64,000 bases of DNA from Dermanyssus gallinae (GCA_003439945.1 QVRM01002418.1:1-64000), one strand, 5' to 3'; positions 1 through 13,610 are shown, counted from the first letter of the stretch. Translations and numbers: made by a program. The notes: generated from the letters alone by a model not told the origin.

Positions 1-1400
1 GGGCTTCTGCGCGCGTAGTGGCATTTCTTTTTATGCCGTGTCGATTGAATGTATTCTGTATATCGATGTAGGTGCGAGAAAAATGGCTGGTCCGCTTCTA
101 ACAACTCCGTGATTTGTTTGTGTGTCTCTGCTGTTTATGTAGGATATCTTCGAAATCCAAATAAATACATCATAGCGGTTGTATTAGACCGCATACTATC
201 AATTGCTACGTTTGGTCGTGCATTACTAGTTGCAATAGGGTATTTGAGGCAACCATATACTTGTTAACAAGTTTAGGCTTAAGTTACTTACTTAATACCT
301 CGTTAGCGGAGTTTAAAATGTTTTATCCGGCTTGAAGCCAGGGTTGACCTGGCTTTGCTATCTATGTGAGGCTCCTATATGATAGTAATAAGACGTTAGC
401 TAATCACATTCATTTTAACTCTAAAACGAAATAATAAATAAGTACATTTTATTTATATATGCGTTGTTTAAGTTAGATTTAGTGAACAGAAGTCTTAGTG
501 TCGTTGGTATAAAATAGCACCTTCAAAAATAAATATTTGTTTTGCTGCTGGTGCTCGGCGACTCTGGCATGGAATCGTGGGTTCAATCCCGACGACGCAC
601 ACTCTTCGATCGAAGTGATCTTTCTTAAAAGTTGTAGGTTTAGGTCAGGTTAAAAATGAATCAGTTAAACAAATCAATAGTCTTTGGTTAACTCTGAGTG
701 AAGTGCCGACGATTTTATGTCTTCTTGTAAATACGTCTCCCTACGACTGTGTTCTCTCAGAATGAACAATGAACCAACTATGAAGATTCCTCTGCAATGT
801 CACTTCGAAGTTGTATGTATATGATCTTACTCGGGACTTCGTCGGGACCTGGTCTATCTATCTCGAATAATAAAATCGAATAATCAAATGTTGCTCCGGG
901 AAGTTACCTCACCAACACAAGCAGCTCACTCTGCGTAACGACTTTAATTCGGCCGCCATTCAGCGGTGTTGTTACGCGGCGCGCCATGGCGCCTCGTGTC
1001 TCTGCGTCGCATTCGTTGCACAACGCCATCGTTGTGCATCTTGTCTAGGGGCCTCGTCACGAGGCGACCGCTCCCACAGTTAGACATGTCCGCTTGACAT
1101 GTCTGTTACAGCAATTGTGCATAGTCTACGAGCACGACGACAACACATGCCGACCCAGCTAAGTTCCAACCGTTTCCGGCTTTCAGAGCCTGGCCCTTGT
1201 TATGGCAGGGCTGCTCTAACATAGTCGGATTATGTCACTGCTGATGTGCATGCATTAACGTTAGCAAGCCATGTGTCAGCCATGTGTATATGTTTGTATC
1301 ATTTATAAAAAATGAGTATAACGCTTTGTTGTTAAACATTTATATATATATATAGTGTATGCATACTTTCTTGTTCTTCAAAAGTAGAGTAAGACGACAG
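1..1400. other. Intergenic stretch, no gene recognised
   Basis: I see no coding exon, splice-framed ORF or transposase here. The only structures are a small hairpin at 335-355 (8-base arms, 5-base loop), a possible tRNA-derived fragment at 541-602, and a GC-richer patch at about 940-1150 against the AT-rich surroundings. The 72-codon ORF at 49-267 resembles nothing I know. Confidence 0.6.
541..602 (+). repeat. Possible tRNA-derived SINE fragment
   Basis: A B-box-like GGGTTCAATCCC lies at about 581-592, preceded by a GC-richer segment that could be a decayed A-box region. It could be a remnant of a tRNA-derived SINE, like the clearer ones at 36, 39, 40 and 56 kb, but the A box is poor and the tail of those families is not visible. 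Chance resemblance is possible. Confidence 0.3.
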
Positions 1401-1413
1401 TTTATTTGACACT

Positions 1414-1417
<4 letters not shown>

Positions 1418-1506
<89 letters not shown>
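1418..1506. repeat. (TA)n microsatellite
   Basis: About 44 uninterrupted TA units. Like every long TA tract in this window it creates false Ile-Tyr ORFs on both strands. Confidence 0.97.
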
Positions 1507-1510
<4 letters not shown>

Positions 1511-1793
1511 CGCATTTTAAAGAGTAATATAACTTTTCGCAAGATCATATTTATGAGTAAGAGTGAAATGTTTATAATTTGTTGTACTGTTGTGGATGGT
1601 CGCACGTCACGTCACAAAGGGCGTCATTGCGGGTGAACGAGTTATTCGGTGGAGAAATCAGAAATAATAATAATTAATAATAATTGGGAAACGCCGCCGC
1701 TATCATCGGCTCTATGGATTGAGAAGGGGGGTATGAGCCTACGCGGGTACACGTTTGGGTCCCACAATTGTAGGGAAATACTGAAAAATTTAA

Positions 1794-1853
1794 TAAATAA
1801 TAATAATAATAGTAATAACAATAATAATAATAATAGTAATAACAATAATAATA

Positions 1854-1934
<81 letters not shown>

Positions 1935-1935
1935 T
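1794..1935. repeat. (AAT)n microsatellite at the 5' edge of a LINE
   Basis: An AAT/TAA trinucleotide array with a few AGT and AAC variant units in its first half and a pure second half. It ends directly against the truncated 5' edge of the RLE-LINE copy beginning near 1939. A shorter AAT array also follows that element's 3' end at about 3573-3590, so the trinucleotide may be linked to insertion or to the element's tail. Confidence 0.95.
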
Positions 1936-1938
1936 ATT

Positions 1939-3592
1939 AATCTCTGTTTTGACTTGCCCCCTCAGTTTTGTCTTGCCGTTAAGGACTTCGTTAACTCACT
2001 CGAAAGTCCTCTCAATCTTTGGTACTTGGACGACGGGGTAATTGGAGGTAACATCAGTACTGTCTGTGAAGACTTAAAGAAGATGCTTAGTTTCTCCACA
2101 TGCAGCGGTTTGGAGCTGAACCCAATCAAGTGTGAGGTTCACATAATCGGCTCAGGTACAGCTGAAATCTCCGCTATACAGAACCTACTTCCAGGTTGCC
2201 GCGTAACAGGCGACGACCTGGATCTCCTTGGCGTACCCCTGTTTTCTCGCCACCTTGGACCGACAATCGAACGTGGGTTGGAAAAACTGGAGGTTGGTCT
2301 TAATCGTCTTCCCCAGCTGGGCGCCCACCGGGGGTTGTACCTCCTGCGTTCATGCTTCCTTGCGTTGAGGCTGAACTACTTGTTCAGGGGAATCAACAGT
2401 TCAGCCTTCTCGGCCCAGTTGGAAGAAATTAACTCGAAGGTGGGCTTTGCGTTGGAATCTATAATCAACCTGCGGCTGCAAGACGATTCCCTAGTTCAAG
2501 CCTTCTTACCGGTAGCCAGAGGCGGACTGGGCCTGCCTGAAGCTGTTTCTCTTTCAGTCGCAGCACACAACGCCTCTTTACATTCGGCGACTAGTGGTGT
2601 CGAGTCTATCCTGGACTCCCGGGCGATTGCAAACTTCCAGGCCACGCTTGAACAGACTCACGATGACGCCATCGCATTCTGCGGGTCTCTACTGGAGACT
2701 CCTTCTCTTCAGCGCGCGTGGTCAGAACTGGCAAACGACGGCCGATGGAGCGGTTTGTGGGACCGAACAACTACGGCCGCTAGCAAAGCGAGGTTACAGG
2801 CAGTTTCCTCGCCCGGTGCAGGTGCATGGCTACACGCTCTCCCGAGCCCTCAGCTGGGTACCCTGCTCGACGATGAGTCTACACGAATACTAGTCGGGTT
2901 GAGGTTAGGAGTTGAGCTAGTCTCCCCACACCAGTGCAAATGCGGTGACGAGGTCGACTCCCTAGGTCACCATGGACTTTCATGTCCGCAGAGTTCACGC
3001 AGAATCGCACGCCACTCAGCCTTGAATGAAACATTTAGCAGAGGGCTACGGTCGGCGGGCTACCCATGCATTTTGGAACTCCCGGCTTAGTCAGAGACGA
3101 TGGGAAGAGACCTGATGGCATGACCCTAACTCCCTTCGAGCGGGGGCAAATGCTGGTGTGGGATGCGACCGTAACCGACCCTTAGCTCGTTCAGTGGTCG
3201 GTGCGGGCGCAGCCCGCCCTGGACACGCGGTAGCCCTAGCGGAGGCAGCCAAGTGCCGAAAGTATTCAAGCGTCGCTTACCCACACGTGTTTCTCACCCC
3301 TTGCGTTTGAGACGCTGGGGAGAGCCTGAGCTGCTAACGAAGAAACCGCTTAACGATGTCGGAAGAAGATTGATGCTTGCTACAGGAGACAAGAGGGCGG
3401 GGGAATATTTACAGCAACGTCTGTCATCGGATGTTCAGAGAGGGAATGCCGCTTCGGTGAGAGGCATCCCTGGCTAGGTGGACCAGTCCAAGCCTGGACC
3501 TAACGCCTTGAGTCATGCCCCGAGCGGGATGTGCATATGTTCTTACATCACAAATGTATACCTTGATACACATTAATAATAATAATAATATA
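1939..3592 (+). mobile_element. RLE-type LINE, copy A, 5'-truncated
   Basis: Second half of a non-LTR retrotransposon on the plus strand. It begins inside the reverse-transcriptase palm (YLDD catalytic box near 2023), runs through the thumb, a Cys/His zinc motif near 2935-2990 and a C-terminal PD-X15-D endonuclease motif near 3110-3170, and ends in a non-coding tail with an AAT array near 3573-3590. Its protein is closely related to copy B at 13.6-16.5 kb on the minus strand. The order RT, zinc motif, RLE is that of early-branching LINEs such as R2; exact clade not assigned. Frame breaks make it inactive. Confidence 0.85.
1954..3477 (+). pseudogene. Reverse transcriptase / RLE endonuclease pseudogene (LINE copy A)
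   Basis: The open stretch to 3090 encodes RT palm and thumb: WYLDDG at the catalytic box, GLELNPIKCEV just after it, LDLLGVPL, then GAGAWLHALPSPQLGTLLDD and a zinc motif (CKCG, then HHGLSC). At about 3085 the frame is lost: the protein stops at LPA, while a shifted frame continues with a relative of copy B's DDGKRPDG and VWDATVTD. Another shift follows near 3180, after which frame 3253-3477 gives the conserved C-terminus (RGNAASVRG). The N-terminal half of the protein is missing. No function is expected. Confidence 0.85.
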
Positions 3593-4767
3593 AAGAGGAA
3601 CAATCACAAGATTGTACACTTTATGAAGATAATTTTGGTATCATATTAGTGGTGATTCGATTCGTAGTATTATTACCTTAAGCCGTGTTATGAGAGGTGG
3701 ACACGAGTCGCTAACGTCATTCTACTTGTTAACACGGGACTCTATAGAACTCCAACATTGGGGAGCTGGGCCCACGGTCGAACAAATCGAGAAACCATCG
3801 ATATGGTGCCAAAATGGTCAGTGTAAAGTGTGCACACTTGTGGTTGTTCTATGGGCGTTGACCACAATGTGGAGTTTTCAGGTCATTAAACGAGAAAAAT
3901 AGAAAAACTGATTCTCAGGAATCAAACGTTTGCGAGCTGTTTTCAATGTAACTATTTGCCTTACTGTAGCCAGCATGACTATCCTTTAGTCTTCCGCCGA
4001 ATATGAAGTATGTGCAGTTTCTCGTAGTGGTGCATTTTGTGAAGTAATATCTGATCATCCACATCAGTAAAGCAGATTTTCATTCTTTGTTCTAAACAAG
4101 AAATTTCCGCCCTCCTATTTCCCTGAGCAAATAATTGTTTAGACAAGTTCAACCACCCCTTGCAATTCGTGCGTTTAATTACGTAATTACCCTATATATA
4201 CACACATACATTGGAGTAGCACTTCCTGTTAGTTCATCTAAATATTCTCGGGTGCCCGATGTATACATACGGCACCCCTCCTGACCTTTCTCTTGCGTAT
4301 GCCATTTTGTCCCGCTGACACTATCAACGCGGAGGTAAAGGAAGATCTCTACCCGTTGTCGCTTCCGCACCATTCGAATTGATTGCGAATTCAGACCACG
4401 CGTCGAGCGTTGGCGGAGAAGTCGCAATTTCCAGTGTTGCCGCGGCCATAGCAATGCTGCTAAAAGTCCCCCCCCCCACATGCAGGGAGCAGAACAGGCA
4501 AGACAGTCGCCATTGTTGTTACTGTTGTTGTTGAAGAGAAAGATAGAGAGAGAGATGGAAAAAGGGAATTCAACATGTAGTTGCACACATTTATACACAT
4601 GTTATACTGCAACACTAATAGCAACAACAGCAAACAGCATCGCCGGCCCCGCCACTTGTTGCGACGAGTTGTAAGAAGCTTGGGAACATGCCGCCGCAAT
4701 CAAGACGATAAAGGTTTAGAAGACACGGATATACAAGTTAAGCACAATCACGCTCACACATACAATG

Positions 4768-4776
<9 letters not shown>
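3593..4776. other. Intergenic stretch with one dispersed repeat
   Basis: No gene recognised. It contains the dispersed repeat at 3944-4128 and a C-homopolymer near 4468-4478. The minus ORF of 139 codons at 4179-4598 is low-complexity and matches no family I know. Confidence 0.55.
3944..4128 (+). repeat. Dispersed repeat, copy 1 (partner at 62.7 kb)
   Basis: Shares an interrupted match with 62714-62880 in the same orientation. Both have CTATTTGCCTTA near the start and a longer block around GATCATCCACATCAGTA. The homology is old and gapped. It has no coding capacity and I do not recognise the family. Confidence 0.65.

Positions 4777-4808
<32 letters not shown>
4777..4808. repeat. (TA)n microsatellite
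   Basis: About 16 TA units following a short CA-rich lead. Confidence 0.95.
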
Positions 4809-4809
<1 letters not shown>

Positions 4810-5731
4810 CCACTGAGTAGTTATCTGCTCAAATAGTATGAACACGGTCTCGCCAACGTTGGTCACACTTAACGTCGACAGGACGAGGCGAGACACATAG
4901 ACGGGCTGTGATCTTCTTTCGTCATTAACCTTTCACCCTGATAGGAAAGAAGAAGAGGAGGCGAGATCCTGATGCGACGGTTGCTATTGCTGCTGTTGCT
5001 ATTATTTTGTTGTTATTGCTGCTATTGTTGTTATTGTTGTTCTGCAACAGCAACAACAACAACAAGAACAACGGCGACAACACGGCAGTGGGCCGACAAC
5101 ACCTGTTGACCACCACCTGTTGACAATGACGTGCAACACCGTGATGAGGATGACGATGGCGATGATGATGATGAGGATGGCGATGATGATGATGATGATG
5201 ATGATGATGACGATGGCGATGATGATGATGATGAAGATGTTCACGTCGCCCGTCATAACAATAGCAAACGGCGGTGCCGAGAGCCGGACAAACTGTAACA
5301 ACGATACCAACGCGGTGTCAGACGCGGTAAAGATGACAGGAAACCGACAATTACACTCCGAGCTGGGAGCAAGTTACATACGTGATATGACGGATGCCTG
5401 CACCTGACCTGCATAGATAGATGACTGACCGGATGAATGACCGTCCGCCGGGACCGGTCCCATCGTGACTGCTTATGTATTGTCGTGTCTGCATTTGTGT
5501 ATCTGTGGGTGTGTGTGTGTGTAAGCCGGTCTGTAAGCGTGAATGCTTATGTGGGTTTGCCTTTCCGTTTGTCTATGGGTATCTGTGTGTTTGTGTGCTT
5601 GTCTGTGGATGTTAACCATAACCAATGATGATGATGATGATAATAGTACATATACTATGCATCTCGTAACTAAAGATGCCAGATGCTAACAAGAGTAACA
5701 AGTCTCTGATCAAACTAGTCGAGGTTATAAC
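4809..5731. other. Simple-sequence-rich intergenic stretch
   Basis: Contains GTT/CAA-type trinucleotides at 4980-5075, the GAT-rich array at 5141-5240 and a GT-rich patch at about 5480-5600. ORFs here are poly-Met or poly-Asn artefacts of the repeats. No gene recognised. Confidence 0.7.
5141..5240. repeat. (GAT)n imperfect trinucleotide array
   Basis: GATGATGAT runs interrupted by GAGGAT, GACGAT and GGCGAT variants, about 100 bases. It reads as Met-rich on the plus strand and Ile/Val-rich on the minus strand, and is not evidence of coding. Confidence 0.93.
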
Positions 5732-5976
5732 ATATATATATATATATATATATACTTTTTTTTGTTGTAATAATGAGGAATGCACATCAGTGAAACATAA
5801 ATCGATGCACTACATCTCTCGCCGGAAGAGTAAAGACAATTAAATGATTATGAAGACAACCTTTAAGTGTGTACTAGACTCAATTTGAGCAAATTAAACA
5901 TAATTTATTTATATATATATACATGCATAAGAAACCGGAATTTGACTTTCGAAGTCACCATGCGAACGCATTGAGG

Positions 5977-5979
<3 letters not shown>

Positions 5980-6019
<40 letters not shown>
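5980..6019. repeat. (TA)n microsatellite
   Basis: About 20 TA units. Shorter TA tracts lie at 5732-5752 and 5914-5922. Confidence 0.93.
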
Positions 6020-6021
<2 letters not shown>

Positions 6022-7089
6022 TTATTGTAAAACATGTCAAAATGCTTAAATTTAACGGAATGGATGGAGGGGCAGAAATGTCCCGTTGTTTAGAAGTAGC
6101 AGTGAAACCACCGACAGATGTTGGCTTAATTTAGCTGGCAGGAAGTTGCTTTTAAGAAGTGCCATTGCAAGTGAATTATCTCCTTGGTTGAAAAACGAAT
6201 GCACCCGTGAGTTCCTTTAACGTCTAATGTATGAGATTTAACGTTTAATAGCTTGAACACTTGCGACTACGGTAAGAACACGAGTAGTCAAGGAGATTAC
6301 ACATTTGACGAGAATTTTTTGGATATGGTACAACATTATTGATTCGCCCTAGCAGCGAAAATGCCAGCCATTAGAAACATCGTCAAGTACAGAGTACGTG
6401 AAGGTTGACTGTTGGCGCAGAACGTCAAAAAATGGCAGTTTCGGAATAGGGCTTTCCTTTAAATCGCCACCTATACAGAAGATTGGGCATGTGTGTGCAC
6501 TCATAGATAGTCATTCGACGATCATGTGCAATGACGCACTGCGCGCGTCGTAATAAGCCAGTTCACGAAGTGCCAATAAACGAAATTTCTTTTATGGCGT
6601 GCCGAGCCCTAAAGCTTTGCCGAGGCAAGGCTCGCCCTCGATTCATTAAGACCTAACGTCTTACGCCGGGGCTGTCTAAATAGCCTTATTTATCTACGAG
6701 ACATCGATTGATTCCGTTGAGGTGACTGCCAGAATATCTTCCGCTGCTAGAACCGTTCGCCAGATGTGTTACATATTTGGTCACGTGCGACACTCACGTA
6801 AGTGGCAGCGATCTCTGACATATGTACCGGGTAACCTTAATTCGTTCGGTACCACCAATCAAAAAACCACTTCTTTGGTATCACCATAACCGGAATAGAA
6901 CTGCGAAACGTTCTTAAAAACTCTGTGCTTTATCGTCGTATGACAATTTTTCAAGTAAGTTCATGTAAATGCACAAGCATGACACATCATAGAATCTTAC
7001 TTTTTGTGATGTTTCTTAATATTATTATTTCCCTTCCGCTGGGCAATGTTGAATAAAGCAGGCTTTCCTTCACGCCAATATTCTTAGTT

Positions 7090-7136
<47 letters not shown>

Positions 7137-7516
7137 CATGCAATTGAAAGTGTTCTTTATTACAAATTACAAAAAGTTTCACTGTTTTAGTTAACAACTT
7201 AACATAATTTGGTAATATAGCATGCGCATATTTCTGCATTGCATTGCTATTACACTGAAGTGTGTTGAGTTGTTAATCAAAACAATGAAAAAAAACATGA
7301 GAGCAACACTTAATTGTATGTTTATTAACATAACTTTTCAATTTAAACTTACTTTCCATGTCTTACATGTTTAGCAAATATGCCACACAGGCTTTCGTTT
7401 TCAAGCGAGCTTTTGCATTACCACCGAGCCGAGCCGTCGTTGACCAGCGCAGCCGGTTTCGTATCGTTAATCACAGACGATATCAACGACTCGGAGAAAC
7501 TTCATCCATCTCATGA

Positions 7517-7550
<34 letters not shown>

Positions 7551-8742
7551 TTTTACGCTGGTCATTCTTAATTACAGCGGGATTTGTAGCGTGCTGATGA
7601 AATAATTAGTAGTTCCTCTTTGAACAGAAAGACTAGCATGATACCCTTATATGATGATTGTGTATCGTTCATACGCCTGCGCTTGATTTTAATCTGTCGA
7701 GATTTCGGTCCCGCTTCGCCGTCTAGCGAACACAGCTTGCTCAGTGAACGGGGCCTTACTTTAGCATGAATATGGCTGGACGCAGCGCTCGATGCCCCCC
7801 CACTGCTAAACACGACAACCGCAGCAATAGCTACCACTACTATTATAATTATTCTTCCACCATTATATTGCTACAATAACCATTGGCAACAACAACAACA
7901 ATATCAATAGCAACAACAACAACAGCAACAGCTGTTTTGCGGTGACCGCAAAACAGGAGACCCGCGACCGACCATTGCCGGATCTTTCCTCTAACGCGTA
8001 ATGCTATCGCACGGCCTTAGCCTTGCAGACAAAGAAATCTCTTCCGTCAGATGATACATTTCCGTGATGAATTCCGCATTGATGTCAAGTGCCGTAACTA
8101 AATTGATTGTTTGTCCATCTTAAATTTCTTCCAACTGTCGCTCGCTGTGTAATATTAATTATACAACTACGATTACGATTCTCCCTAACACCAAGACTAG
8201 TAATTTTGGTTTTAAGCTCCATTGTCACTCACGTATAGTTATTGCATTGTCCATTGTTATTCTATCTCTTTGTTCTTACTGCCTCGTCGTCTTATTCAAG
8301 CAACTTCCGCGGAGCTATGTGCATATCATTTACATACGTACACGCTCAAAATGCACAACTGCAGTCCGTGGTGCAGTTCATTTTTCATGCCTAACTTAGA
8401 GCTGAGTATGAACATAGCCACTTATACGTAACGCCGTACGCCAGCCAACTGCAGTAGCAGACAAAGGCCAGCAACAACAAGCTTGTTACAAATTGTTAAT
8501 ACAATCATTTGCCTATATGCATTGTCTGAACAATATAAGAGAGGGCTCGGGCTAACACGCGATGATGGAGCCATCCATGACGCTTGGAACAGGGGGAGCA
8601 GCTAAAGCCTTCCATGCTCGCACATCGTCTTTAACTCCTTAAGTTGTAAACATTATATAAACAATCTGTCTATAAAGTTATTTTAAATCTAAGGCTGACT
8701 CCTGAGTCAGACTCATTGATGACATCCTTCATTCTATACTGC

Positions 8743-8778
<36 letters not shown>

Positions 8779-8836
8779 ATCACAATAGTAATAAGTGTGG
8801 TGGTTAGACAAATGGTCTTGCATTATCTCGTTATTT

Positions 8837-8869
<33 letters not shown>

Positions 8870-9300
8870 TTAGACCTAAATACAACAACAGTGCACGGAT
8901 CAGAAATTGGTCTAACAACATTTCCGTTTACCTATTAGTTGAATCTGAATATCGTCTGATAATAACTACACAATAGTATGGCACAAACCCTAAAGACCAA
9001 ATTAATGATACCAATAATAATAATAATAATAAAATAATCTTGCCACCCTGATCGAAATCATCATGGCGGCATGGCGCGTTACATGCAGAAGACTAAGCGT
9101 GTGACTAATTTTTGGCCGGATGCGATTTCAGTAAACCACCAACGGTTGCCGGTGAGACGTGGCCAACGCATCACCGGTCGTCGCCTCATTATCTGCAAAT
9201 CACAGCGAAAAACTACACGATACACAATGCAGCGCTCCGGGACGGCTTCTGCGAGTTCTGGAAGGCCTATCTGCTACCCAAGCGACTTCGACCCTAATCC
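6020..9300. other. Intergenic stretch, microsatellites only
   Basis: I find no exon with splice signals or recognisable protein. It holds TA tracts at 7094-7132, 7520-7549, 8747-8776 and 8839-8866, CAA-rich sequence at 7888-7930, and a perfect short palindrome at 7932-7956. A fragment near 6600-6680 is richer in GC but unidentified. Confidence 0.55.
7932..7956. repeat. Perfect 25-base palindrome
   Basis: Two 12-base arms (CTGTTTTGCGGT and its exact complement) flank a single G. It follows a CAA/CAG-rich run and is not next to any gene I can identify. Confidence 0.85.
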
Positions 9301-9340
9301 TCAGCTGCTGGGCTGCGACATTGCCCGAAACAACCTCAAC

Positions 9341-9430
9341 ATCCACATCATCATCACCACCATCAGCAACACGATCAGCATCCTCATCATCATCATCATC
9401 AGCAGCAGCAGCAGCGGCGGCGGCAGTGGC
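9341..9430 (+). repeat. CAT/CAG/CGG trinucleotide cluster
   Basis: Successive short arrays of CAT, CAC, CAG and CGG. In one frame they read poly-His then poly-Gln then poly-Arg, in another poly-Ser/Ala. Codon-like arrays can sit in exons, but no frame has both an open upstream stretch and a recognisable domain, so coding status is unresolved. Confidence 0.7.
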
Positions 9431-9481
9431 AGAATCTGCCAGAACCAGCGGCTCGCCAACAATTCACTGACTGTTGTGTGA

Positions 9482-12000
9482 CTAATTGTTATGTTGATGC
9501 CTTTCTGGTTGGCAAGCTTAACCTTGGCTCATCTCATTGAGCCCCAGAAATACGATGTTTGTGCTTCCTGTAGATCGTTAGTCGGTTGTTATGGTTATTC
9601 CTATTGTGGACATATTTACGAGCGTTGGTGCTCGTTCGTGCCGGCGTGTTATCGGCATGTTCGTGGCTCGGCATCTTAAAAGAGCTGGCCGCGTCAAGTT
9701 CGTGTCAGAGACTGCTTTGCCTCTTGCGTAAATATACATATACGTGTATATATATATATATATATATACACATGCATATATGATGACCATGTGCCACGGG
9801 CCCATTAGTATTTTGCCGAAAGCATAATGCGACAGAAGCGGCCATTTGTGAATTTGTGATACCATTCAAATCGAGCCGAGCGAGCAAACGAGTTCGGACC
9901 TATTAACAACAATAAGGTGGTAACTCTATCACTAACCGTATTGACCATCATCATATCATTGCACTGTGTCACGTATACCTTGCTTAATAGAAGTGTTTCA
10001 GGACGACGGCAGATCAAAGGTAGTGCCTGTGGGCCATGGGCCCGTTAAAAGCCGAAGAGAGATTTAACTGAATGTAAACGATTTGTTTTTTGGGGGAGGA
10101 GTTGTACAATTGAGGCCCAATCCTAGTGCTATGCTTAGCAATTACAAGCGGCGTTGCTTATAGTATAAAATTGTACCGACTTTGCTTCACAGGGTGTTGT
10201 GAATACTGTTTGTTGTTAAGCACAATATAAAAGGGATGATAATTATCATGATGGAGCAATACACCTACTTAACGATGAACTGCGCTATGCTCGTGCATGT
10301 GTTTAGAACGTATATATATATATTTTTTTGTGGTAAAATTATTCTGTAAACGTGACTTGTATTTAGAATCATTCTATAATCTATTAGGATTATTTGCAAG
10401 AAGGTCGCTCTAGAGCTTGCTGGAAGACAGAGACAAGTCAAATGTCAAAAAAACAATAATTTCAATTGTGGAGATAGTAATCAAAAAAAGCAGCATGATA
10501 ATGAATGCGTTCTCAATTGTACATTACGAACTGATCTGTAAAGCGCTTTATGTTTACCCGATTGCTTTAGAGAGTAAAATGATGTATCAAAGCATGCGCC
10601 TTGAGGAACTGCGCTCTGTTAACGAAATGCTGTTTGCATTTCACGATATATTCTAATCATCGCGAGATTTATCGCGATTGTTGCTGCAGTGTCATCACAA
10701 TTCAAGTATTTTTTCGTCGTTGGGTTAGATTTAACGTTAAGAAACTAGGACCGTCATTGTCATTCTATCGTTACCACCATCATCAGTACCATTATCACCA
10801 ATATGTCCTTATTTTTTTTTATCTAAATATATCAGTTCAGCGCCGGAGGACTGAATAATTGCACGGGTGTACAAGTTGAGCTGCCAGAAAGAGACGATTC
10901 TATTCAGGGTGAATCGTACCGACAAAAGTGTTCGACATAAACACTTGTGAATGTATTGTTATTTATTGTCTACAGAACGACTAAGAACAACTCAGGGTTG
11001 CTGTTATACCGTCTATACCACTGTTATACATTTATCTCCTGGTTGTATCGTTTGGAATCGCTAAAACACGCATGCTACTAGCTTACGTCTCCGCAGCGGT
11101 TTAGCAGCCAACAGAGACCGCCATTGAAACGTGGCAGGATACACCCCGTTACGATGTGGATCTAACGACCGTGCCGCCTCCCCCCTCCTCCCCCGCCTCT
11201 AGCGTGTCACTGTCTAGGCTATATCCAACCTGAGCTATATTGCTGCCCAGTGAGCTGTCTGTGTAATGTGTCTGACTTCCGTCATTTAGGATATGACCTT
11301 TTGTAGAAAGACAAAGCCAGACTCGATTCCGACGCAACACGGTTTCAAAGCAGTCCTAACTAGGTTGGTGGTGTAGGTGGTACGGGAAAATATGCAGCCG
11401 CATGTAGCCAAAACAGCTGCCAAAGAGTATACCGTCTCCGTCGTACATAGCTGAATGCAGTTGAACGGTCAAAAATGCGCAAACAATAAGGAAAATATCT
11501 CTTGAAAGCTTAGAAATATGTTCTCTTTTTGTTGTTGCATTTTTCTACCGGTTGACTGCCTTTGACTATGCTTAATAGAGATGGACACCCTCAAACAGTT
11601 GTTTTTAGTTGCATGTATCATAATTCTCGACATAAGCACGCGTACAGACACTGCATATGTAGTAGACCTGTGACCGGCTTCCTGTAAAAGCGATGCTGCA
11701 AGTTCGACTGCTTGGCGACTGTTCGTAGACCGACCGTATTGCACATCTGGCTGGTTATCAAGTCGTGTCTACAATATTGCTGTGCGAATAAATTGCCTCC
11801 GCCAACTTAACGATGTTAGTGTCTTTTCTTGATTTTGATGTCTTGTTATCATTTCCCTATCCATGAGAATCTATACATCGATACAGCGATGGAAGCTGCT
11901 CAGGTATGGCCAATCGAACCGTTAACGTTCAGCACCACAGCCAGCAATGCTCCCTAATAGCACCCACAAAGACAATTCGCTTCATTTTGACACATTACTA
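9482..12000. other. Intergenic stretch, nothing recognised
   Basis: AT-rich DNA with a TA tract at 9747-9769 and short TA runs at 10311-10322. ORFs of 60-95 codons occur on both strands but none has a recognisable motif or a plausible exon structure. Confidence 0.55.
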
Positions 12001-12900
<900 letters not shown>

Positions 12901-12904
12901 TATA

Positions 12905-13015
12905 CGCAGTTTGGGCGTGAGCTTCTCCTTTGCTAAATAGTCTTACTTTTGTTTTTGATACATTGATGTTAAGCTTATTTTCGTAACACTATCGCAAGTT
13001 GTTTAAATTAAGTAT
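12905..13015 (-). mobile_element. Small LINE reverse-transcriptase fragment
   Basis: In one minus-strand frame the translation contains KLNINVSKTKV, the pattern found just after the catalytic YADD box in Jockey/CR1/RTE-type reverse transcriptases. The fragment covers only about 35 codons and is broken on both sides, so it is a fossil. Confidence 0.5.
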
Positions 13016-13166
13016 GGTACACAAGTGCTTTGTCTGTGCTTCGAACGAATATTTGCACCATGACCATTCTATAGAAATCCCAGTACTTTTGTTACTAAAA
13101 ATATCACCTCAAATCAAGAGCATCAAAATCAAAAGCGTTGTCAATATATATATATATATATAATAT

Positions 13167-13226
13167 ATATTGTAATGATTCATTAATCATTTACAATACG
13201 TTTGCACACTCGGCAGTGCTCGCCTT
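13167..13226 (-). repeat. 60-base dispersed repeat in a TA tract, copy 1
   Basis: Reverse-complement match to 24803-24862, with about 4 mismatches in 60 bases. It starts at the edge of a TA microsatellite, as the other copy does. It contains GGCGAGCACTGCCGAGTG on the minus strand. It may be the end of a short non-autonomous element that prefers TA-rich targets, or a microsatellite-associated module. Confidence 0.75.
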
Positions 13227-13610
13227 AATAAAAATGATGGTAAAAAGGTGTCACGTGAGGTTAAGAATCAGCTGTCCGTGTCCTTGCTTGATGGTAGCCC
13301 CCGCTCTTATGGACCCGGTGCGAGCGGTATATCCTCAAGGTTCCTTGCAACGTTAAGACGGTAAGATCCATAAGATTCCTCTTCGTGACGCCGAGCCCCA
13401 AGAGCGTACTCGCAGATTTGGAGTCCCATACACCACTCATATAGATAGTGATGGATCCGGATCTGCGAGGTTTTTGCGGGTGGGGGAGCGCCGCTCTTAG
13501 AAACTCGACGTCATATTTGGTGAGCTTGTCGTGCCGCGCTTGTGCCAGATCCTAGTTCGGGCCGCAAACCTTGGCATCTTATTTCTTAAAAATTCTTAAA
13601 TTACTTTTTA
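13227..13610. other. Unrecognised GC-richer stretch beside a LINE
   Basis: Moderately GC-rich sequence just beyond the 3' end of RLE-LINE copy B (which runs on the minus strand). It could include that element's 3' non-coding tail, but it does not resemble the tail of copy A enough for me to assert this. Confidence 0.4.

Noticed and set aside
1402..1636. ORFs of alternating Ile-Tyr on both strands, here and at many other sites
   Set aside because: They are translations of (TA)n tracts, which are open in several frames; they have no other content.
9112..9297. A frame with WPTHHRSSPHYLQI and FWKAYLLPK that loosely recalls the end of an esterase/neuroligin-like domain
   Set aside because: The resemblance is a few residues only, with no neighbouring esterase exons on either strand. 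All three frames are open here owing to composition.
9445..9545. A frame reading FTDCCVTNCYVDAFL after a His/Gln/Arg run, reminiscent of an insulin A chain (CC-x3-C)
   Set aside because: The fourth Cys is missing and there is no B chain, dibasic cleavage arrangement or signal peptide nearby. Three Cys codons in a short frame are weak evidence.
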